From: Henriciella sp.
GTDB lineage: Bacteria; Pseudomonadota; Alphaproteobacteria; Caulobacterales; Hyphomonadaceae
Assembly: GCF_029937755.1 (NCBI RefSeq)
Contig: NZ_JAPYPG010000007.1
Span: forward strand, 62,001-126,000
Length of the DNA: 64,000 nucleotides
Reading direction: 5' to 3'
Position 1 is the stretch's first letter, and each line of letters opens with the position of its first letter. Both the position numbers and the translations under genes were made by a program. The notes under the pieces are model-generated. The model was not told where the DNA came from and did no database searches. It saw nothing but the letters and a program-made list of their open reading frames with translations. Of this stretch, positions 15,183-25,700 are shown piece after piece.

Positions 15183-17627
15183 ATGCGTTTTGCTGGTTTT
15201 AGTCTTGCTGTGGTCCTGCTCGCAGCCTGTCAGGTCACGAGCGACGCCCCTCCCGCTGCGGCACAGGCCACGTCCTCCGACACGCCGGCTCCGGAAATCA
15301 CCAGTCTTGATGGCTTCATCGACCTCAAGGTCAACACATCCGAGAACAAGATTCTCGCTACATTGCCTGCGCCGAATGAGGACGGCATCCTCCTGCGCAT
15401 GATCCATAGCGTCCGGCTGAGCGCCGGTCTTGGCTCCAACCCGGTCGGCCTTGATCGAGGCTGGGGCAGCAGCGGGGAGATCATGATCTTCCGCAAGATG
15501 GGTGACCGGGTCATCCTCGAAGTCGAGAACCAGACCTACCGTGCCGATCCGCAAAACCCGCTCGAAGCCCGAGCGGTCAGCGAGAGTTTCGCCAATTCCT
15601 TCGTCGGCAGCGCTGAGATCACCTCCGAAGACGACGGCATTACCTTCGACCTTACCGACTATCTCACCAGTGACAGCCTCAACCTTGTGCAGCACCTGAA
15701 GGACAGCGAGCAGGGTGAATTCTCGATCGCAGAGGAACGCACACTGGTCGATACGTCAAAGGTGTTCGCCTTCCCGGACAATGTCGAGATTGATGTTTTC
15801 CTGACCCTGAGCAGCGACGATCCTGGGCGCGAAGTCTCCACAACGGCAGCAAATGGCCGTGATGCCACACTCGTTCAGCACCACTCTTTCGTGCGTCTTC
15901 CTGAGGAGGGCTATACGCCGCTCCCTTCTGACCCACGCGCCGGGGTGATCGATGAGGTTCATTATGATTACAGCGCCAGCCTGTCCGAGCCTGTCGAGAC
16001 ACGCCTTGCCCGTCGTTACCGGCTGGAGAAAAATGCGGCTGGCGAGACAGTTGATCCGATCGTTTTCTACATTGATCCGGGCGCGCCCAAGCCGATCCAG
16101 GATGCCCTGCTCGACGGAGCCCGCTGGTGGGGGGATGCCTTCGCGACCGCCGGATACCCTGATGGCTATCGCGTAGAGATTCTGCCAGAGGACGCGCATC
16201 CGCTGGATATCCGTTACAATGTCGTCCAGTGGGTGCACCGCCAGACGCGCGGCTGGTCCTATGGCGGCGGCATCTCCGATCCGCGCACAGGCGAAATGCT
16301 CAAAGGTCACGTTATCCTGGGCTCGCTGCGCGTACGTCAGGACCGAATGATTTTCGAGGGCCTGGCCGGGACATCGAAAACGGGGACGGGGCAGCCGGAA
16401 GACCCTGTTGAACTGGCACTCGCACGTATCCGCCAGCTATCAGCTCACGAGATCGGCCATGCTCTCGGCTTCGCGCACAATTTCGCGGCCAGCACATACG
16501 GCAAAGGCTCGGTGATGGATTACCCCGCCCCCGATGTGCGCGTGTCCAATGGCGATCTCGACTTCAGTCAGGTCTATGGTGTCGGTATTGGTGAGTGGGA
16601 CAAGTTTACCGCCACCTGGCTCTATGGCGACCTGACCAGGGCGGAACGTGACCAGCTTGTGCTGGATGCCCGTTCTGACGGCCTGATCTATGTCGCCGAC
16701 GAGGACGCGCGCAGCCCGGCCACCGGCCATCCTTTAGGGAATATCTGGGATAATGGGCCCGATCCTGTCGCGGCGCTGAACGAAACGATGCGGGTTCGCC
16801 GTATCGGCCTCGACAATTTTGGACGCGACCGCGTGCGCGAAGGCGAGCCGGTTGCCGACCTCAACAAGGTGATCGTGCCGATCTATCTCTATCACCGCTA
16901 TCAGACGGCCGCCGCCGCGAAGCTGATCGGCGGGATGAGCTTCAATTACAGCCTACGAGGTGACGGCCAGCCGGGCGCCGAGATCGTCCGGCCAGCCCGC
17001 CAGCGCGCGGCCCTCGACGCAGTTCTGCAGACAATCGATCCGGCAGCACTGGATCTCAGCGATGAAGTACTCGACCTGCTGACGCCGTCCGTGGCGAACT
17101 ACACGCTCGCCGACAATGACCGGGAACTGTTTGCGGGCACCGCCTCTCCAGCTTTCGATGTGACGTCTGCGGCCGATACAGCTGCGGCGATGACATTTGG
17201 CATCCTGCTCGCGCCGGAACGTGTCGCGCGGCTAATCGAGTTCAACCGTCGTGATGCCCGCAATCCGGGTGCGCAGGCCATGTTCTCAAACATCCAGACC
17301 CATGTCCTGAGCAATCCGGACTCATCACGCGGCCGCGTGCTCGCCGAAGCCGTTCGCGCCCGTTATGCTTTCTCACTCATGGGCCTCGCCAAGGCCGATA
17401 CGACGACAGGCGTCAAGTCCGCGACGCAAGCCGCACTGAAAGCCTATTCGTCAGCATTGATGGGGCTTGGCAGAGACCATTCGACCTGGCTCAGCGGTCG
17501 GATCGATGCGTTTCTGGACGATCCGCAAGCCTTTGACGTACCGGCCGCAGAAGCAAAGCCGCTTCCGCCCGGCGGCCCGATCGGCATGGGCCCGTATGAG
17601 ACCTGCTGGCACTGTGACATTCCTTGA
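15183..17627 (+). CDS. Zinc-dependent metalloprotease lipoprotein (DUF5117/DUF4953-like)
   Basis: This 814-residue secreted metalloprotease carries the metzincin-type motif HEIGHALGFAH at residues 422-432 (ligands His422, His426, His432; catalytic Glu423). I chose the ATG at 15183, which has GGAG six bases upstream and gives the lipoprotein signal MRFAGFSLAVVLLAAC. Two in-frame ATGs lie 6 and 12 bases earlier. The segment before the motif (YDYSASLSEPVETRLARRYRLEK, FYIDPGAPKPIQDALLDGARWW) and the long C-terminal half are characteristic of the DUF5117-peptidase-DUF4953 family found in Bacteroidetes and marine proteobacteria. It converges on bioD with only 24 bp between. Substrates are unknown. 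Confidence 0.85.
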   Translation: MRFAGFSLAVVLLAACQVTSDAPPAAAQATSSDTPAPEITSLDGFIDLKVNTSENKILATLPAPNEDGILLRMIHSVRLSAGLGSNPVGLDRGWGSSGEIMIFRKMGDRVILEVENQTYRADPQNPLEARAVSESFANSFVGSAEITSEDDGITFDLTDYLTSDSLNLVQHLKDSEQGEFSIAEERTLVDTSKVFAFPDNVEIDVFLTLSSDDPGREVSTTAANGRDATLVQHHSFVRLPEEGYTPLPSDPRAGVIDEVHYDYSASLSEPVETRLARRYRLEKNAAGETVDPIVFYIDPGAPKPIQDALLDGARWWGDAFATAGYPDGYRVEILPEDAHPLDIRYNVVQWVHRQTRGWSYGGGISDPRTGEMLKGHVILGSLRVRQDRMIFEGLAGTSKTGTGQPEDPVELALARIRQLSAHEIGHALGFAHNFAASTYGKGSVMDYPAPDVRVSNGDLDFSQVYGVGIGEWDKFTATWLYGDLTRAERDQLVLDARSDGLIYVADEDARSPATGHPLGNIWDNGPDPVAALNETMRVRRIGLDNFGRDRVREGEPVADLNKVIVPIYLYHRYQTAAAAKLIGGMSFNYSLRGDGQPGAEIVRPARQRAALDAVLQTIDPAALDLSDEVLDLLTPSVANYTLADNDRELFAGTASPAFDVTSAADTAAAMTFGILLAPERVARLIEFNRRDARNPGAQAMFSNIQTHVLSNPDSSRGRVLAEAVRARYAFSLMGLAKADTTTGVKSATQAALKAYSSALMGLGRDHSTWLSGRIDAFLDDPQAFDVPAAEAKPLPPGGPIGMGPYETCWHCDIP

Positions 17628-17651
17628 AGGACCGGAAATTTCCAAGCGCCA

Positions 17652-18308
17652 CTAATATGGCGTCTGGAGGGAAAGATCATCGGCGCCATGCTCCACCACA
17701 GAGTAGCGAACCTGGCGGAACAGGGCCACTTCTTCGCCAAGTGAGGAAGGGGCCGGGCTAGCCGGATCAGGCTGCGAAATAATGAGCCGGTCAAGCGTCA
17801 GCCCTCGCGCCGATAATGCATCTATGGCCGTAAGGGTGTGGGAGACAGCCCCCAGATAGGGCGCGGCAACCAGAATGACCGGCAGACCAAGATCTGCCAT
17901 GAAATCAATCTGTAGCGCTGAATCGGTAAGAGGTGACATCACCCCGCCCGCGCCCTCTACAAGGCAGTAATCCGTAGTTGCGCTGGCAAGACGCTCACGC
18001 GTGAAGCGGAGGATGGCTTGGTAGTCCTGCTTCACGCCCGCCTGCCGCATGGCGACATTTGGTGCCAGCGGCGCTTCGAAGCGGTGCAGGCAAATACGGG
18101 AAACCGTTTCGGGGTCCACTGCTGTTCCGCAGGCGGCAAGTAACTGGCCGGCATCAGACACCTTGAGCTCTTTTTCCCCAAAACCGCTCATCACGGGCTT
18201 CAAGGCATGAACGGCGTGGCCCGCCTGACGCCATCCTCGCAGGAGGGTGCCGCTTACATAGGTCTTGCCGATCTCGGTGCCGATGGCTGTAACAAAGTAG
18301 GCTTTCAT
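17652..18308 (-). CDS. bioD: Dethiobiotin synthase
   Basis: This 218-residue ATP-dependent enzyme closes the ureido ring of 7,8-diaminopelargonic acid to give dethiobiotin in the cytoplasm. It begins KAYFVTAIGTEIGKTYVS, with the variant P-loop GTEIGKT at residues 10-16 (canonical GTDTGKT). LKPVMSG and the CLVEGAGGVMSPL loop are the other BioD signatures. The start codon overlaps the bioF stop by four bases (ATGA), so the two are translationally coupled. It is slightly shorter at the C-terminus than E. coli BioD. bioA is divergent 56 bp upstream of bioF; bioB and bioC are not in the window. Confidence 0.93.
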   Translation of the reverse strand: MKAYFVTAIGTEIGKTYVSGTLLRGWRQAGHAVHALKPVMSGFGEKELKVSDAGQLLAACGTAVDPETVSRICLHRFEAPLAPNVAMRQAGVKQDYQAILRFTRERLASATTDYCLVEGAGGVMSPLTDSALQIDFMADLGLPVILVAAPYLGAVSHTLTAIDALSARGLTLDRLIISQPDPASPAPSSLGEEVALFRQVRYSVVEHGADDLSLQTPY

Positions 18309-19459
18309 GCCGCCATCACCGCGCTCAAGGCTTTGCTCAGCCTGCGGACATCTTCTTCGGAATGGCCTGATGCGAAGGTGACCCGCAAACGTGATGTGCC
18401 TTCTGGCACGGTAGGCGGTCGGATAGCTGTAACGAGATAGCCCTCCGCTTCCAGCGCGGCTGAAATTGTCATCGCGCGCGCTTCCTCGCCAACGATAACG
18501 GGCACAATGACGCTATCCGGAGGTGGCAGATCCAGCAACTGGCAGAACAGCGCGGCATTCGCCTTGGCCTGTGCGGCGCGTTGGGGCTCGGCATGCATGA
18601 TGTCGAGCGCAGTTATGGCGGCAGCGAGGATCGGCGCTGGCAGCCCTGTCGTATAGACGAGACTTCTAGCTCGGCTGACCAGCATATCAATGACCGGCGC
18701 TGGCGCACAGACGTAACCGCCATAAGCCCCCGCAGCTTTCGACAAGGTTCCCATCTGGATCAGCGCCGGATTGGGCTTTTCCATTATTCCGAGACCATGT
18801 GCGTCATCGCTCATCAGCCAGGCATCATGACGCTCGCAAAGTGCGGCCAGCTCTTCGAGAGGGGCGAGATCACCGTCCATCGAGAAGACGGTCTCGGTGA
18901 GCAAGAGAATTTGGCCGGTGGCTTCCTGCATAAGTTCGGCAGCATGGCTCACATCATTGTGCCGGAAAACACGGATTTCCGCCCCTGACAGGCGTGCGCC
19001 AGCATGCATGCAGGAATGCGAAAACTCATCCAGCAGGATGGTATCGTTCCTGCCGACCAGCGCCGGAATCGTACCGATATTGGCGAGATAGCCAGACCCG
19101 AAGACAAGGCAGGCCTCCATGCCCTTCATCGCAGCCAGGCGCTGTTCCAGGACGCTATTGAGCGGACAGTCCCCGGTGATCAACCGTGAAGCCCCTGCCC
19201 CGACACCGTAATGCCGGGCCGCCTCGCAGGCCGCATGAATGAGCCGTGGATCGCAGGACAGTGAGAGATAATCATTGTCGCAAAAGGAAATGAGGTCACG
19301 GCCCGCCCGGCTTGCACGAGCGTCGGTCGCGCGATGCGTCGGCCTCAAGACCCGGTGCTGCCCTGCGGCCCGAAGCCGCTCCAGCCGCGCCTCGGCATGG
19401 CGTGTCAGTCGCCCTAAAGAACTCATGAAGTGGCGTATCCTCGAATTCGTCTCGCGCAT
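18305..19459 (-). CDS. bioF: 8-amino-7-oxononanoate synthase
   Basis: This 384-residue PLP enzyme condenses pimeloyl-ACP/CoA with alanine. Family signatures are FCDNDYLSLSCDPRLI near residue 60, GVGAGASRLITGDCPLNSVLEQRLA (105-130), SDDAHGLGI (about 218) and the PLP lysine in QMGTLSKAAGAYGGY (about 235-249). An alternative ATG lies 11 codons downstream (19426) and would give a start closer to the E. coli protein, so the extreme N-terminus is uncertain. It overlaps bioD by four bases and is divergent from bioA. No BioR-like palindrome is obvious in the 56-bp gap. Confidence 0.93.
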   Translation of the reverse strand: MRETNSRIRHFMSSLGRLTRHAEARLERLRAAGQHRVLRPTHRATDARASRAGRDLISFCDNDYLSLSCDPRLIHAACEAARHYGVGAGASRLITGDCPLNSVLEQRLAAMKGMEACLVFGSGYLANIGTIPALVGRNDTILLDEFSHSCMHAGARLSGAEIRVFRHNDVSHAAELMQEATGQILLLTETVFSMDGDLAPLEELAALCERHDAWLMSDDAHGLGIMEKPNPALIQMGTLSKAAGAYGGYVCAPAPVIDMLVSRARSLVYTTGLPAPILAAAITALDIMHAEPQRAAQAKANAALFCQLLDLPPPDSVIVPVIVGEEARAMTISAALEAEGYLVTAIRPPTVPEGTSRLRVTFASGHSEEDVRRLSKALSAVMAA

Positions 19460-19515
19460 GTCCTACTGACCTGCTTACGCCCCGCAAGTCACCCGCCTCA
19501 TCAGGAGCACTAAAC

Positions 19516-20781
19516 ATGGCCGACTGTAATGACTGGTTCAGGACCGGGCTGGAGCATATCTGGCTGCCCTATGCCCAGATGAAGACCCAACCGGGCCCCG
19601 CGCCCATCGTGTCGACGTCCGGCGCACGCCTTGAAATGGCAGACGGCAGCACGCTGATCGACGGCGTCGGCAGCTGGTGGACGAGCGTGCATGGTTATAA
19701 TCACCCCACCCTGCTCAAGGCCGCGCATGAGCAGCTGGAGACGATGCCGCATGTCATGCTCGGCGGCCTTGCGCACGAGCAGGCCTATCGGCTCGCTGCA
19801 CGCCTTGCGGAGATTGCGCCGGGGGATCTCTACAAGACCTTCTTCACGGAGTCCGGCTCTGTCGCCGTCGAGGTCGCGATGAAGGTCGCTGTACAGTACG
19901 CCATGAACCTGGCCGGGGAACGGCGCACCCGGTTTGTCTCATTCAAGGGCGGTTACCATGGCGACACCTTCGCCACGATGTCGGTTTGCGACCCTGAGGA
20001 AGGCATGCACAGTCTCTTCAGCGGCGTCGTACCGGACCAATATGTCGTGGACCTTCCGGATACAGACGATCGCACGGCAGTCATCGAAAAACTGCTATCC
20101 AGCCATAACGATATTGCCGCCGTTCTCGTCGAGCCCCTGATCCAGGGCGCCGGTGGAATGCGCATGCATTCGCCTGAGACCCTGAAAGCCCTGCGGGAGG
20201 CCTGTGACCGGCACGGCGTGCTGCTGATCTTCGACGAGATCTTCACCGGTTTCGGCCGGACCGGAGCGATGTTTGCAGCCGACCGTGCCGGGGTGATCCC
20301 AGACATCATGTGCCTCGGCAAGGCGCTAACCGGCGGCATCACGCCTCTGGCGGCAACCATTGCCAGTCGCAAGGTCTATGAGGCCTTCCACACAGATTCC
20401 GTTGATCATGCCCTGATGCATGGCCCAACCTTCACAGGTCATGCCATCGGCTGCGCGGTTGCCAATGCCGGGCTCGACCTGTTCGAAACGAAGCCGCGCC
20501 TCGAGCAGGTGAATACGATAGAAGCTCAATTAACCGAAAGGCTTATGCCGCTTTCAAAGCTTCCCCAAGTCGCTGATGTTCGTGTCTGCGGAGCCGTGGC
20601 AGCCGTTGAATTTGCAGATGAATTCGACGTGAGTGCAGCCCGAAGCTGGTTTATCGAGCGCGGGACATTCATTCGCCCGCTCGGCCGCGTTGTCTATCTC
20701 ACGCCCGCCTATGTGATCGAGCAAAAGGATCTCGCAACACTCACCGGCGCAATTTCAGAATTCGCAGATACGGTCAGATAG
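19516..20781 (+). CDS. bioA: Adenosylmethionine-8-amino-7-oxononanoate aminotransferase
   Basis: This 421-residue class III PLP aminotransferase uses S-adenosylmethionine as amino donor to convert KAPA to DAPA. BioA-specific motifs separate it from other class III enzymes: HIWLPYAQMK at the N-terminus, GVGSWWTSVHGYNHP at about 50-64 and HVMLGGLAHEQA at about 78-89. The PLP lysine lies in CLGKALTGG, and DEIFTGFGRTG precedes it. It is divergent from bioF-bioD, and the next 252 bp up to the sigma factor gene hold no gene. Confidence 0.94.
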   Translation: MADCNDWFRTGLEHIWLPYAQMKTQPGPAPIVSTSGARLEMADGSTLIDGVGSWWTSVHGYNHPTLLKAAHEQLETMPHVMLGGLAHEQAYRLAARLAEIAPGDLYKTFFTESGSVAVEVAMKVAVQYAMNLAGERRTRFVSFKGGYHGDTFATMSVCDPEEGMHSLFSGVVPDQYVVDLPDTDDRTAVIEKLLSSHNDIAAVLVEPLIQGAGGMRMHSPETLKALREACDRHGVLLIFDEIFTGFGRTGAMFAADRAGVIPDIMCLGKALTGGITPLAATIASRKVYEAFHTDSVDHALMHGPTFTGHAIGCAVANAGLDLFETKPRLEQVNTIEAQLTERLMPLSKLPQVADVRVCGAVAAVEFADEFDVSAARSWFIERGTFIRPLGRVVYLTPAYVIEQKDLATLTGAISEFADTVR

Positions 20782-21033
20782 ACTGAAAGAGTGGGCAAGA
20801 TCGTTGGATGCAAATGGTCCAATCACGGCCTCCGTATAGGGGCAGTTTTCAGGCCCAATATCTGGCGGCTTCGGGGAGTCTTTCAGTTTCTGACCAGGTC
20901 CACCGAGTGGGGTGTAATGACCCGAAAAGGTTTCGAAACGCACTGAAGGATGTGGCTGCGGCATCCGACACAATCGCTCACAAACCTGCCGCCGTGGCTT
21001 TCCAATCCTCCGGAAGCATTCTAACGCAGGCTG

Positions 21034-21603
21034 ATGTCGAACGCCGTCGATGACTGGTTCATGCAGGAAGTGCTGCCACTGGAGGGAGAGCTTGAGCGCT
21101 TTCTCCAACGGCACTGGTCCGACGGGTTTGAAGTCCGCGACCTGCGGCAGGAAGTGTTCAGCCGCCTCTACAAGGCGGCAAGCAACGGGCTACCACGCAA
21201 TACGCGCGCGCTGATGTATTCGACCGCCCGCCATCTCATTATCGACCTGATAAGGCGCAAGCGCGTCGTTTCAATTGAAACCGTGATGGATTTTGAAAGC
21301 TGGGACGTCTCCTCAGACGAGGCCGGCCCGTTCGATACGGTGTCGGCCCGCCAGGAACTGACCATGCTTCGAACAGCCCTTGAAACCTTGCCCCGGCGCA
21401 CTCGCGACATCGTTCATATGCGCCGCATACAGGGGCTTTCCCAACGCGAGACAGCGCGCGCGCTCGGTGTATCCGAGCCGACGGTGGAACGTCATGTGAG
21501 CCAGGGGGTACGTCTGCTTGCCGATGCGCTGGGCAGACTTGGGGTTGATCGCGGCCAGCAGCGTCTCAAATCGAAGAGGAAGGGGCGCAGCCATGAACGC
21601 TGA
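21034..21603 (+). CDS. ECF sigma factor (FecI-like)
   Basis: This 189-residue extracytoplasmic-function sigma factor has region 2 at about residues 20-85 (DLRQEVFSRLYKAA, STARHLIIDLIRRKRVV) and region 4 at about 110-165 (LETLPRRTRDIVHMRRIQGLSQRETARALGVSEPTVERH, a helix-turn-helix). Its gene overlaps the following FecR gene by 11 bp, and a receptor with an STN signalling domain comes next. This is the standard cell-surface signalling unit: ligand binding at the receptor is passed via FecR to the sigma factor, which transcribes the receptor gene. The C-terminal tail is basic (RLKSKRKGRSHER). Confidence 0.9.
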   Translation: MSNAVDDWFMQEVLPLEGELERFLQRHWSDGFEVRDLRQEVFSRLYKAASNGLPRNTRALMYSTARHLIIDLIRRKRVVSIETVMDFESWDVSSDEAGPFDTVSARQELTMLRTALETLPRRTRDIVHMRRIQGLSQRETARALGVSEPTVERHVSQGVRLLADALGRLGVDRGQQRLKSKRKGRSHER

Positions 21604-22603
21604 GAGCCGCCTTGCTTCCGCCGAGCCCGTTGAACAGGCAGCAGCCAACTGGCTTGCCCAACTGGACCGGCACGGCTTGTTGGCCGCCGACAGCGATCTC
21701 GACCGGCTTGCCGAGGAGGATCGCGAATTTGCGAACTGGCTCAACAAGAATACCGCACACCGCGTAGCATTCCTCAGGATGTTCTCCACATGGAGGCGCG
21801 CAGAGCGACTAACAGTGCTGCGAGGAGGCGAAACCACACCGCGCCGAACCTTTATTCGCCGGCCTGTTGTGCAGGCGCTTGCAGCAGCTGCCTGCGTGGC
21901 GATGGCAGTGGTCGGGTTCACCTCACTCGAGGTTTTTGGAAGCAGGCCAGAGGCTCCCGCACCGCTTCGCTACCAGACCGCGCATGGCGATATCCGGACG
22001 ATCAATCTCAAGGACGGGTCGGTCCTGACACTCAACACCGATACGAGCATCACGGTCGCGTTCAGTGAACAGGAGCGCCAGGTCGATCTCTTCAAGGGCG
22101 AAGTCTTCTTCGATGTCGCGCCTGATTCGGACCGGCCGTTCCGGATCGATGCCGGTGATGGTCAGGTCGAAGTGCTGGGAACATCGTTTGGCGTCGAGCG
22201 AAGGGAGGCCGGCGTTGAGGTAGCTGTCAGCGTAGGCACAGTGTGGCTCAGCAATACTGGCGCAGCCAAGCAGTCCGCCAGCGTTCTGAAGCCCGGCATG
22301 ATTGGCTATGCCAGCCCGGACGGCCTGATTGTTGAAAGCTCCGGTCTGGAGACGGTTACCAGCCGCCTGCTCTGGCGGGATGGGCGGCTGCGTTTCGATA
22401 ATACACCTCTTACCGAAGCAGCCGCTGAGTTTAATCGCTACAATTCCACCCGGCTTGTCATTGCCGATGAAGCCACAGGGGCAATTGAGATCGGCGGAAC
22501 TTTTCCAGTCGATAATGTCGAAGCGTTTGCCCGTCTTGCCGAAGACGGTCTTGGGCTCGAGGTACGTTACAGCTCGCGCCAGATTGAGCTGTCCAGCAAG
22601 TAA
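21593..22603 (+). CDS. FecR-family anti-sigma factor
   Basis: This 336-residue single-pass membrane sensor would hold and activate the upstream ECF sigma factor. The N-terminal DUF4880-like cytoplasmic helix (QAAANWLAQLDRHGL...DREFANWLN, residues 16-55) is followed by a membrane helix at about 90-110 (VVQALAAAACVAMAVVGF). The periplasmic FecR domain follows, with TAHGDIRTINLKDGSVLTLNTDT and FKGEVFFDVAPDSDRPFRI, and a C-terminal STN-like portion ends RYSSRQIELSSK. The chosen ATG at 21593 lies inside the sigma gene (11-bp overlap), implying translational coupling. Confidence 0.9.
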   Translation: MNAESRLASAEPVEQAAANWLAQLDRHGLLAADSDLDRLAEEDREFANWLNKNTAHRVAFLRMFSTWRRAERLTVLRGGETTPRRTFIRRPVVQALAAAACVAMAVVGFTSLEVFGSRPEAPAPLRYQTAHGDIRTINLKDGSVLTLNTDTSITVAFSEQERQVDLFKGEVFFDVAPDSDRPFRIDAGDGQVEVLGTSFGVERREAGVEVAVSVGTVWLSNTGAAKQSASVLKPGMIGYASPDGLIVESSGLETVTSRLLWRDGRLRFDNTPLTEAAAEFNRYNSTRLVIADEATGAIEIGGTFPVDNVEAFARLAEDGLGLEVRYSSRQIELSSK

Positions 22604-22662
22604 ATCGCAGGCCGCCTGCGCACCATCTGACGCATTTCCTGCAGAATTGCGTCAAAAAGTTT

Positions 22663-22690
22663 GAGGGATTTTCTCTTCCGGCTCGTCCTA
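22663..22690 (+). promoter_or_regulatory. Possible ECF-type promoter of the STN receptor gene
   Basis: In the 142-bp gap after fecR, GAGGGATTTT (22663-22672) and CGTCCTA (22684-22690) have the look of an ECF -35/-10 pair, but the spacing (about 12-13 bp) is short for the class. It lies about 60 bp before the start codon. Weak evidence. Confidence 0.25.
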
Positions 22691-22745
22691 GCCCTTTGAA
22701 GGGGGGTGGATTCCGCCACCGGCCCACATGTTTGGGGAGACAATC

Positions 22746-25700
22746 ATGGCAAAATGGTCTGCAGGACTTTTCACCAGCGCAGCCTTCGTTGCGCTCTCGG
22801 CATCGCCGACGCTCGCGCAAGTGCAGAGCCCTTCGGCTCAATCGTTCGACCTGCCAAGCGGGCCGCTCAGCGAGGCGCTCGATGCCTTCATTGCGCAGTC
22901 CGGCCGCGATCTCATCTATCGCACCGATCAGGTCCGCAACATATCAGTTTCCGGCGTCGAGGGACGGCTATCCGATCGCGAGGCGCTTGACCGCCTACTT
23001 GATGGATCGAGCCTGCAGATGCGCACCGACGAGTCTGGCGCAATACTTGTTTATGCTCAGGCCGAACAGGCCCCCGCCCCACGCGCCCCTGCGCCACAGC
23101 AGGTCGAGCAGCCCGCGCCGCCGGCGGCGCCTGTTTCCCGCCCCGACACAGATGAGGAAGCCCGCCTCGAGAGCATTATTGTGGTCGGCAGCCAGATCCG
23201 CGGCGCCCGGGTCGATGGCGAGCTTCCTGTTACAGTCGTCGGTGACGAACAGCTCGCTGCGATCGGCGCAACGGACGGTGATGATCTCTTTCGCTCGATC
23301 CCGCAATTCGGTGATGTCGGTTTCAACAGCACTGAGAACGTTTCCGGCGGCGTAAATTCCGCACGCGGGGATGTGGCCTCGATCAATCTTCGCGCGCTTG
23401 GCACTGGCAATACGCTGGTTCTGCTTAACGGGCGGCGGATGGTGAACCACCCAGGCACGCAGTCCGAAAACCTCGTTCCGGTGACGACCGTCAACGCGAA
23501 TGCCATTCCGGTAACGGGTATCAGCCGCGTCGAAGTCCTTCTGGACGGAGCCTCAGCTCTCTACGGCTCCGATGCAGTGGCCGGTGTGGTCAATACCGTG
23601 CTCAAGGACGACTTTGAGGGACTGACTGTCTCCGCCCGCTACGGCACCGAACCGGATGTCGAAGCAGACGAGTACAACTTTACACTCGAAGCCGGCAAGA
23701 ACTTCAACAATAGCCGCACCAATATGGCGCTGTTCGCAGCCTATACGGACCGGGACCCTGTCTTTGCCTCAGAGCGTGACTTCGCCGCAAATGCTGACCT
23801 GCGTGACCGGCTACCGGACGGCTGGGCTGGTGACCTCAACTTCCGTAACAATTCCAACAATACCCCTTGGGGCGCATTCACTTTGCGCGACCCGGCGACC
23901 GGCGATACGTATTCCCTGGACGGTATTTCCACCAGCGGCGGTGGTGTTCACGTCCAGCCGGATACGTTTGATGGATGTGTTGCACCGCTCGGTGACGGTC
24001 TGTGCCTCGATGACGGCAACTCGTCCGGAAATGTCGCTCAGCGCTACAATACGAATGCTGATCGCACGATCAATAATGGTGTCGAGCGGCTGAACCTTTT
24101 CGGCACGCTGCACCATGACTTCAGCAACAGCCTGCGCTTCTTCGGTGAGGCTGGCCTTTATCAGGCCACATCAAAGGCGCAGCGGGCTGGTTCAGCCCAG
24201 CTGAGTGCAGCCCGCATGCTGATTCCAGCGGAGAATTACTACAACCCGTTCGGCCCGGTCGGATCTCCTAATCGCGTCGAGGGAATCGGGACGCCCGACG
24301 AAGGTCTCGCTGTCGAGCTACGCCGCTACCGTCTTGTCGATGCCGGCGCTCGTGAGATCGAAGTTGAAAACACCAATTGGCGTGTCCTGGGCGGTCTTGA
24401 AGGCGAATGGGCCGGCTTCGACTGGGAAAGCGCCCTGACCTATTCCGAGGCCGAGACCAATGATACGACATCCCGGACCTCGAACACGCTTTTCCTGGAA
24501 GCGCTGAGCCTCGATACACCGGACGCCTACAATCCGTTTAATGGCGGTGGTTTCCCCATCTCCGACAGCGGAGACGCAACGCCGAGCGATGCGGGCACGA
24601 TCGACAGCTTCATCGTCCCGGTCTACCGCAAGTCGTCGACAAGCCTGACCATGTGGGATTTCAAGCTTTCACGTCCGGATCTGTTTGAACTCTGGGCTGG
24701 CCCTGTCGGGGCTGCCTTCGGTGTCGAAGCCCGTCACGAGACTTATGAGGATGACCGTGACCCGCGCCTCGATGGCACGATCGAGTTTGTCTCTCCGATC
24801 ACAGGCGAGGCGACAAGCGACGTCATGGGGTCCAGCCCGACGCTCGACTCCGAAGGTGAGCGGGACGTTTTCTCGGCGTTTGCTGAAATGCAAGTTCCAC
24901 TCGTGTCGCCGGAGATGAACATACCGCTGGCCCAGTCGGTGAATATGCAGCTGGCCGTTCGATACGAGGACTATGATCTGTTCGGCAGCGTCACGAAACC
25001 GAAAGTGGCGCTGGCATGGCGGCCGGCTGACTTCCTGCTCTTCCGGTCAGCCTGGTCGCAAGGGTTCAAGGCCCCAAACCTGCAGCAGCAATTCGACCGT
25101 AGCCTGGAACGGGTAAACACCCGGACCGATTATGTGCAGTGTGAGGCGGACCTTCGAGCCGGCCGTATTGCGAGCTTCTCCGATTGCGAGCAAGCGGCTG
25201 CCATTGTCAGTCAGCGCGAAGGCTCTACCGATCTCGGCCCTGAAGAATCCGAGAGCTTTTCGGCCGGCCTCGTCTATGACGCGACCTTCCTGCCTGAAGA
25301 AGCAGGCGCACTTCAGGTCACGCTGGACTACTGGTCAATCGAACAGGAAGACGTTGTCGGCATTTTCGGTGACGAGAACCACCTCATCCTCGATTACCTC
25401 CTGCGGACCCGCGGTAGCTCCAACCCGGCGGTTGTCCGTGCAGACCCGACAGCCGAAGACATCGCTGCCTATGCGGGCACGGGGCTCGATCCGGCCGGCG
25501 AGGTTCTCTATGTCGAGGATAATTACCTCAACCTCCTGCCACGCGACGTCGAAGGTCTCGATATCGGGGTCTATTACGATCTCGATGACACGGCGTTTGG
25601 GGATTTTGGCCTTCGGGTGAACGTCGCCCAGCTGCGCAAGTTCTACCAGGATATTGCTCCGCGCGAGGCTGAAATCCTCGCCGCACAGGAGGCTGGCGAA

